Assembly: GCA_025963635.1 (NCBI GenBank)
Contig: JAOQAK010000031.1
Span: 56,431-120,430 of the forward strand
DNA: 64,000 nucleotides
Direction: 5' to 3'
From: Ferruginibacter sp.
GTDB lineage: Bacteria; Bacteroidota; Bacteroidia; Chitinophagales; Chitinophagaceae
Under the pieces are notes generated by a model that saw nothing but the letters and a program-made list of their open reading frames with translations, made no database searches and was not told the origin of the DNA. Position numbers and translations under genes: made by a program. Shown one piece after another: positions 59,752 to 64,000 of the stretch. Numbering within the stretch: position 1 is the first letter of the stretch; the number at the start of each line of letters is the position of its first letter.

Positions 59752-62463
59752 ATGATGAATCGATTACTCCTGTTGGTGGGATGTTTTATATTTACCACCG
59801 CTTCTGCCCAGTTAAGTGTTCAAAATCTCTTGATAGAAAATCAAATAAATCCCATCGGAATCGATGTTGCGAATCCCCGTTTTAGCTGGCAGATTTCTTC
59901 TGATAAAAGAAATATCCTTCAAACCGCCTATGAAATAAAGGTGAGCCAATCAAAGGGGACAAAGCCTGTCTGGAACAGTGGTAAAATAGCTTCCGCTCAA
60001 TCAGTACAGGTTTCCTATGGGGGCTCCGCATTGCAATCAGCACGCAAGTATTCCTGGCAGGTAAAAGTGTACACCAACGATGGCAAAGTTTCGTCCTGGA
60101 GTGCAGCCGCCTTTTGGCAAATGGGTTTACTTACTCCGGCAGATTGGAAAGCCAAATGGATACAGCCGGGTTATACAGAAGATGCCGTTAAAAGGCCAAG
60201 TCCACTTTTTCGCAGTCAATTCAATCTTTCCAAAAATATACTATCCGCTACCGCTTTTATCACTTCACATGGCTTGTACGAGGCTTTTATTAATGGGCAG
60301 CGGGTAGGTGATGCGTGGCTTACACCAGGATGGACGAGTTATAATAAACGCCTGCAATACCAGGCATATGATGTTACCAAACTTTTGAAAAATGACAAAA
60401 ATGCCATTGGTGTGGCACTCGGCAGCGGATGGTACAGGGGTAACCTGGCCTGGAATGATAATAAGAATATCTATGGTAAAGAACTGGCGCTGTTGTTTCA
60501 ACTGCAGGTAACCTATACCGATGGAACAATGGCAACGATCATCTCCGATGAAAACTGGAAATCATCCGTTGGCGCTATACGCAGTTCCGAGATTTATAAC
60601 GGCGAAGAAAATGATGCAAGAGAAGAAAAGACAGGTTGGACTTTCGCCGGTTATGATGATGCCAAATGGGATGGTGTGGTTACAAAAAATTTCGACAACA
60701 ACATACTAACGGCAACCTATAACGAACCCGTAAAAAAACACGAAATATTTCATCCTATTAAGATTTTCAAAACTCCCTCAGGTGAACAGGTAATTGACTT
60801 TGGGCAAAATCTCGTTGGCTTTGTACAGGTAAAACTAACCGGGAATGCCGGTGATAAAATTGTGATGCACCATGCCGAAGTATTAGACAAAGCCGGTAAC
60901 TTTTATACAGATAACCTGCGGGCTGCAAAACAGGAAAATACCTATATTTTAAAGGGCGGCGGGGAGGAAAGCTTTGAACCGCATTTCACTTTCCAGGGAT
61001 TCCGCTTTATTAAAATAACCGGACTTGCCGGTGAAATAAAGCCAGGTAATTTCACCGCCGTAGCCTTGTATTCAGACATGCAACCAACCGGCAGCTTTTC
61101 CTGTTCTCATCCATTACTCAACCAGTTGCAGCATAATATCCAATGGGGACAGAAAGGCAACTTCCTCGACGTACCCACCGACTGCCCCCAAAGGGATGAA
61201 CGCCTTGGATGGACGGGTGATGCACAGGTTTTTTCACGCACCGCCGCATACAACATGCAGGTAAATAATTTCTTTGCCAAATGGCTCAAAGATGTTGCCG
61301 CAGATCAGCTTCCCAACGGAAGTGTGCCCTTTGTTATACCCAATGTATTAGGAGCCAATTCCGCGGGTTCAGCCGGCTGGGCAGATGTGGCAACGATTAT
61401 TCCCTGGAATATGTATCTCGCCTATGGCGACAAAAGAATCCTGGAGCAACAGTATCCCAGCATGAAAGCATGGGTAGGCTTTATGGAACAGAAAAGTACC
61501 CGGGGTCTCTGGAATACCGGGTTCCATTTTGGCGACTGGTTATTTTACCGGCCGGCTGACGACAATGACGGAAGATCTGCCATTACAGACAAATACCTGA
61601 TTGCACAATGCTTTTTTGCTCACTCGACCCAGTTGCTGATAAATGCGGCAGAAGTGCTTGGCAATACCAGCGATGCAACCAAATATTCATCCCTGCTCGA
61701 AAGAATTAAAGCTGCTTTTTTGAAAGAATATGTTACACCCACCGGCAGGCTCGTATCCGGTTCACAAACGGCCTATGTGCTTGCCCTTCATTTTGATATG
61801 CTGCCCGAAGCATTGCGTTCACAGGCGGCAGAAAGATTGGCCACCAATGTAAAAGATTATGACAACCACCTTACCACTGGTTTCCTCGGCACACCTTATT
61901 TATGCCATGTGCTTACCAGGTTTGGCTATACGGATGTTGCGTATAAACTATTGCTGCAGGAAACATATCCTTCGTGGCTTTACCCGGTGAAAATGGGCGC
62001 TACCACCATTTGGGAAAGATGGGATGGGCAAAAGCCAGACAGTACTTTTCAAACGCCGGGAATGAATTCATTCAATCACTATGCCTATGGAGCTATCGGC
62101 GATTGGATGTACCGTGTGGTTGCCGGCATTGACACCTACGAAGATGCACCCGGTTACAAGCACATCAGGATCAGGCCGCATATCGGTGGCAATCTAACCT
62201 TCGCCAACGCGGATTTGAAAACCTATTACGGCCTGGTAAGCGCTCATTGGAAAACCGAAAATGGCGGTATCGCTTTGGAGGTGAAGGTACCTGCCAACAC
62301 CACCGCTACCATATATATTCCAGCTGCTGATGCAACGGCTGTAAAGGAAGGAGGTGCTTCACTATCGGACGTAAAAAACATGGTTGTAAAAGGAAAAGAA
62401 GACGGTTATGTTATTGTAGAAACAGGTTCGGGCAGTTACCATTTTACGGTCGATAAAAAATAA
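59752..62463 (+). CDS. Alpha-L-rhamnosidase (GH78), exported
   Basis: A signal peptide (MMNRLLLLVGCFIFTTASAQ) precedes the beta-sandwich domains of a 903 aa GH78 enzyme: LLIENQINPIGIDVANPRFSWQIS at the N-terminus, then the carbohydrate-binding-like SHGLYEAFINGQRVGDAWLTPGWT. The (alpha/alpha)6 domain starts near residue 460 with DVPTDCPQRDERLGWTGDA, where the general acid Glu of the RDERLGW motif lies. The general base is in TIWERWDG near 752. It would release terminal rhamnose from plant or bacterial polysaccharides in the periplasm. The esterase gene downstream may assist. Confidence 0.92.
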   Translation: MMNRLLLLVGCFIFTTASAQLSVQNLLIENQINPIGIDVANPRFSWQISSDKRNILQTAYEIKVSQSKGTKPVWNSGKIASAQSVQVSYGGSALQSARKYSWQVKVYTNDGKVSSWSAAAFWQMGLLTPADWKAKWIQPGYTEDAVKRPSPLFRSQFNLSKNILSATAFITSHGLYEAFINGQRVGDAWLTPGWTSYNKRLQYQAYDVTKLLKNDKNAIGVALGSGWYRGNLAWNDNKNIYGKELALLFQLQVTYTDGTMATIISDENWKSSVGAIRSSEIYNGEENDAREEKTGWTFAGYDDAKWDGVVTKNFDNNILTATYNEPVKKHEIFHPIKIFKTPSGEQVIDFGQNLVGFVQVKLTGNAGDKIVMHHAEVLDKAGNFYTDNLRAAKQENTYILKGGGEESFEPHFTFQGFRFIKITGLAGEIKPGNFTAVALYSDMQPTGSFSCSHPLLNQLQHNIQWGQKGNFLDVPTDCPQRDERLGWTGDAQVFSRTAAYNMQVNNFFAKWLKDVAADQLPNGSVPFVIPNVLGANSAGSAGWADVATIIPWNMYLAYGDKRILEQQYPSMKAWVGFMEQKSTRGLWNTGFHFGDWLFYRPADDNDGRSAITDKYLIAQCFFAHSTQLLINAAEVLGNTSDATKYSSLLERIKAAFLKEYVTPTGRLVSGSQTAYVLALHFDMLPEALRSQAAERLATNVKDYDNHLTTGFLGTPYLCHVLTRFGYTDVAYKLLLQETYPSWLYPVKMGATTIWERWDGQKPDSTFQTPGMNSFNHYAYGAIGDWMYRVVAGIDTYEDAPGYKHIRIRPHIGGNLTFANADLKTYYGLVSAHWKTENGGIALEVKVPANTTATIYIPAADATAVKEGGASLSDVKNMVVKGKEDGYVIVETGSGSYHFTVDKK

Positions 62464-62651
62464 ATCGCATAATTGGCAAATGCCTGAAATAATAGCTTTG
62501 ATGTTTATCAAACAGCAAGGTCAATGATTGTCCGGGCAGAAGAATTGCTATTTAGCTTCAGTGGCGTCGCACTTTTTTACATCGGTACAAGATCAGCTTT
62601 TAACAGCCGCTAAATTCAAGAACAATCAACTTTTTAAATGGTCCCAACATA

Positions 62652-62659
62652 TAACTTTG
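62652..62659 (+). promoter_or_regulatory. -7 promoter element of the esterase gene
   Basis: TAACTTTG is an exact TAnnTTTG match 19 bases before the ATG at 62679, so the esterase may be transcribed independently of the rhamnosidase. Confidence 0.5.
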
Positions 62660-62678
62660 CTTAACGAAACACTTCTAT

Positions 62679-63659
62679 ATGCATTGTAAACAAATCATAA
62701 AAAATGCCTCCGCAGCTGGGTTGATATTCCTCCTGTTTCAACCAGCTTTAACAGCGCAGCAAACGGCAAAGAAATTCGTACAGGAAACCCAATATCTTTT
62801 ATCCTTACCTGAAGGTTATACTGCAGATACCACAAAAAAATGGCCGCTGATGATCTTCCTGCACGGCAGCGGAGAGCGGGGTGATAATCTTGAAAAAGTT
62901 AAAGCACACGGACCGCCCAAGTTAATAGAAGCCGGAAAGAAATTTCCTTTTATTGTAGTGTCGCCGCAGGCTAAACTATCTGGCGGGTGGGAAGCAGAAA
63001 ATTTATACCATTTAATTTCCTCAATAAAAGAAACGTACCAGGTAGATAAGGATCGGGTATACTTAACCGGCCTGAGCATGGGCGGGTATGGCACTTGGGC
63101 TCTTGCAATGAAATATCCGCAGGAATTCGCGGCTATCATTCCTATTTGTGGTGGAGGAGATACTACCGATGCATGGAAACTTCGTCACATACCTATTTGG
63201 TGTTTTCACGGTGCTCTTGATGATGTTGTGCCTCCATCACGCGATCAAATGATGGTAGATGCTGCTGAAAGATACAATCCGTCAGTAAAATTTACCATCT
63301 ACCCCGATGCAAATCACAATAGCTGGGAGCGAACTTATAATAACGATAGTGTTTACGATTGGCTTCTACAACATAAGAAATTCTCTTATAAACAGGTAGC
63401 CGTTTCCCCATCAGTAATAAAACAATATGCAGGAAAATATGTGGGTGCAGATAAAGATACCGTATTGATTATGGTGGAACATGACAGCCTGAAAGCAAAA
63501 ACACACAACCAGTTTTTCCAGTTGAAACCAGCGGGAGATAACTTGTTTTTTATCATGGAAAATCTGCCGATAGATATTCGTTTCAACCTTAACCCGAAAG
63601 GAAAGGTTGAATCCTTTCTATTGATGGAAGATCGAAAGGTTTTGTTCCGGAAAATTTAG
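62679..63659 (+). CDS. Secreted alpha/beta-hydrolase (CE1/prolyl oligopeptidase-like esterase)
   Basis: The 326 aa protein has a signal segment (GLIFLLFQPALTAQ). A hydrolase domain follows with FLHGSGERGDN (oxyanion region), the nucleophile Ser in LTGLSMGGYGTWALAMKYP, Asp in WCFHGALDDVVPPS and His in YPDANHNSWE. This pattern is shared by feruloyl- and acetyl-xylan-esterase-like enzymes and LpqC-type proteins. Residues 240-326 form a C-terminal domain like DUF3471 (VIKQYAGKYVGADKDTVLIM). It may remove esters from plant polysaccharides alongside the rhamnosidase, but the substrate is not predictable. Confidence 0.83.
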   Translation: MHCKQIIKNASAAGLIFLLFQPALTAQQTAKKFVQETQYLLSLPEGYTADTTKKWPLMIFLHGSGERGDNLEKVKAHGPPKLIEAGKKFPFIVVSPQAKLSGGWEAENLYHLISSIKETYQVDKDRVYLTGLSMGGYGTWALAMKYPQEFAAIIPICGGGDTTDAWKLRHIPIWCFHGALDDVVPPSRDQMMVDAAERYNPSVKFTIYPDANHNSWERTYNNDSVYDWLLQHKKFSYKQVAVSPSVIKQYAGKYVGADKDTVLIMVEHDSLKAKTHNQFFQLKPAGDNLFFIMENLPIDIRFNLNPKGKVESFLLMEDRKVLFRKI

Positions 63660-63761
63660 TCGGAGTTCTTCGCCTCACAAACGGATTAATTGGCGGAGGG
63701 CCTTAAAAACCGATTATTTATTTGGCACAGTTTTAAAGCATTAATAAATAAAAAGATAATT

Positions 63762-64000
63762 ATGCAGGAAAAAAACGATCAAACAACGGAACCCATTAAA
63801 CCCGATCTTAAGCACGATAACATGGAATATTCCGCTTCCACGGAAGGAGATGATATCCTGGATTCAGATAAGGAGACTGTTCAGGACATTGAGGATGAAG
63901 AAATTACTCCTGACGAGCTGGAGTTTTTGCAGGATGACGACGTCGATAACCAGGCTGCAGCATTGAACAGCGCAGAAACGGACAGCCAGGCAGATGAAGA
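63762..64000 (+). CDS. Small acidic protein with ITPxELExL motif, partial at right edge
   Basis: An ATG at 63762 opens a frame that runs off the end of the window (about 79 codons visible). It reads MQEKNDQTTEPIKPDLKHDN at the start and later EEITPDELEFLQDDDVDN, clearly related to ITPGELELLDAAG in the protein at 57918-58292. It is very acidic. The C-terminal GEEDEENN-type block of the family would lie beyond the window. The function is unknown. Confidence 0.7.
   Translation, partial: MQEKNDQTTEPIKPDLKHDNMEYSASTEGDDILDSDKETVQDIEDEEITPDELEFLQDDDVDNQAAALNSAETDSQADE

Noticed and set aside
1..64000. CRISPR arrays, rRNA genes, prophage or plasmid functions
   Set aside because: I looked for regularly spaced repeats, rRNA-like segments, integrases and replication genes and saw none.

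Overview
The window looks like chromosomal DNA of a Bacteroidota member, most likely the family Chitinophagaceae. The evidence is a moderate-to-low GC content, several promoters of the Bacteroidota type (TAnnTTTG at -7), a lipoprotein TamL next to a short TamB, a sigma factor paired with a membrane-anchored beta-barrel protein, lamin-tail and MG2/plug proteins, and small acidic proteins with an ITPxELExL motif. No phage, plasmid, CRISPR or rRNA genes are visible. All family assignments were made by reading the sequence, without database searches.

Region 1 (0.1-10.5 kb, minus strand) is one long operon for a surface polysaccharide. It runs from an ECF sigma factor and a protein with an anti-sigma-like N-terminus and a beta-barrel C-terminus, through a Wzx flippase, a Wzy-like polymerase, a GT2, a hexapeptide acyltransferase, a GT4 and a DUF1972-type glycosyltransferase, to an O-antigen ligase. 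The DUF1972-type gene carries a single-base frameshift. A short plus-strand group follows (10.7-12.0 kb): trmB, a DUF5522 protein and an alkyltransferase-like protein without the acceptor cysteine.

Region 2 (12.1-30 kb, minus strand) is mainly carbohydrate metabolism. A sucrose cassette (SLC45-like MFS transporter, fructokinase, amylosucrase) is bracketed by two near-identical 31-bp repeats. A trehalose operon (MFS transporter, cytoplasmic GH37, exported GH37) lies behind two matched near-palindromes 126 bp apart, and the exported trehalase has Gln where the catalytic base Glu is expected. Next come two vanadium haloperoxidase-type lipoproteins with two outer-membrane barrel proteins between them, and an exported GH65 hydrolase.

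Region 3 (30-37.3 kb, minus strand) is an envelope-biogenesis operon (short TamB, TamL lipoprotein, AsmA-like protein). Region 4 (37.7-41.1 kb, plus strand) holds two receiver-kinase regulators whose kinase halves are degenerate in complementary ways, plus a decayed PAS-kinase fragment.

Region 5 (41-64 kb) is mixed housekeeping and accessory content: a Gfo/Idh/MocA oxidoreductase, tRNA-Arg(CCT), a TPR membrane protein, SRPBCC and YrdC proteins, a PfkB kinase, an MG2/plug protein, oligopeptidase B, a broken REP-associated transposase between inverted REP-like hairpins, a lamin-tail protein, and aspartate-semialdehyde dehydrogenase behind what looks like a translation-controlled attenuator. It ends with an orphan 2-oxoacid:ferredoxin oxidoreductase beta subunit, an AhpD-like protein, GH78 rhamnosidase, an esterase, and two acidic paralogues, the second cut by the window edge.

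The strongest candidates for something new are the asd leader (54.6-54.8 kb), the complementary half-kinase pair (37.7-40.7 kb), the double operator and active-site-substituted trehalase (16.7-21.5 kb), and the REP-flanked transposase remnant (52.2-52.6 kb).
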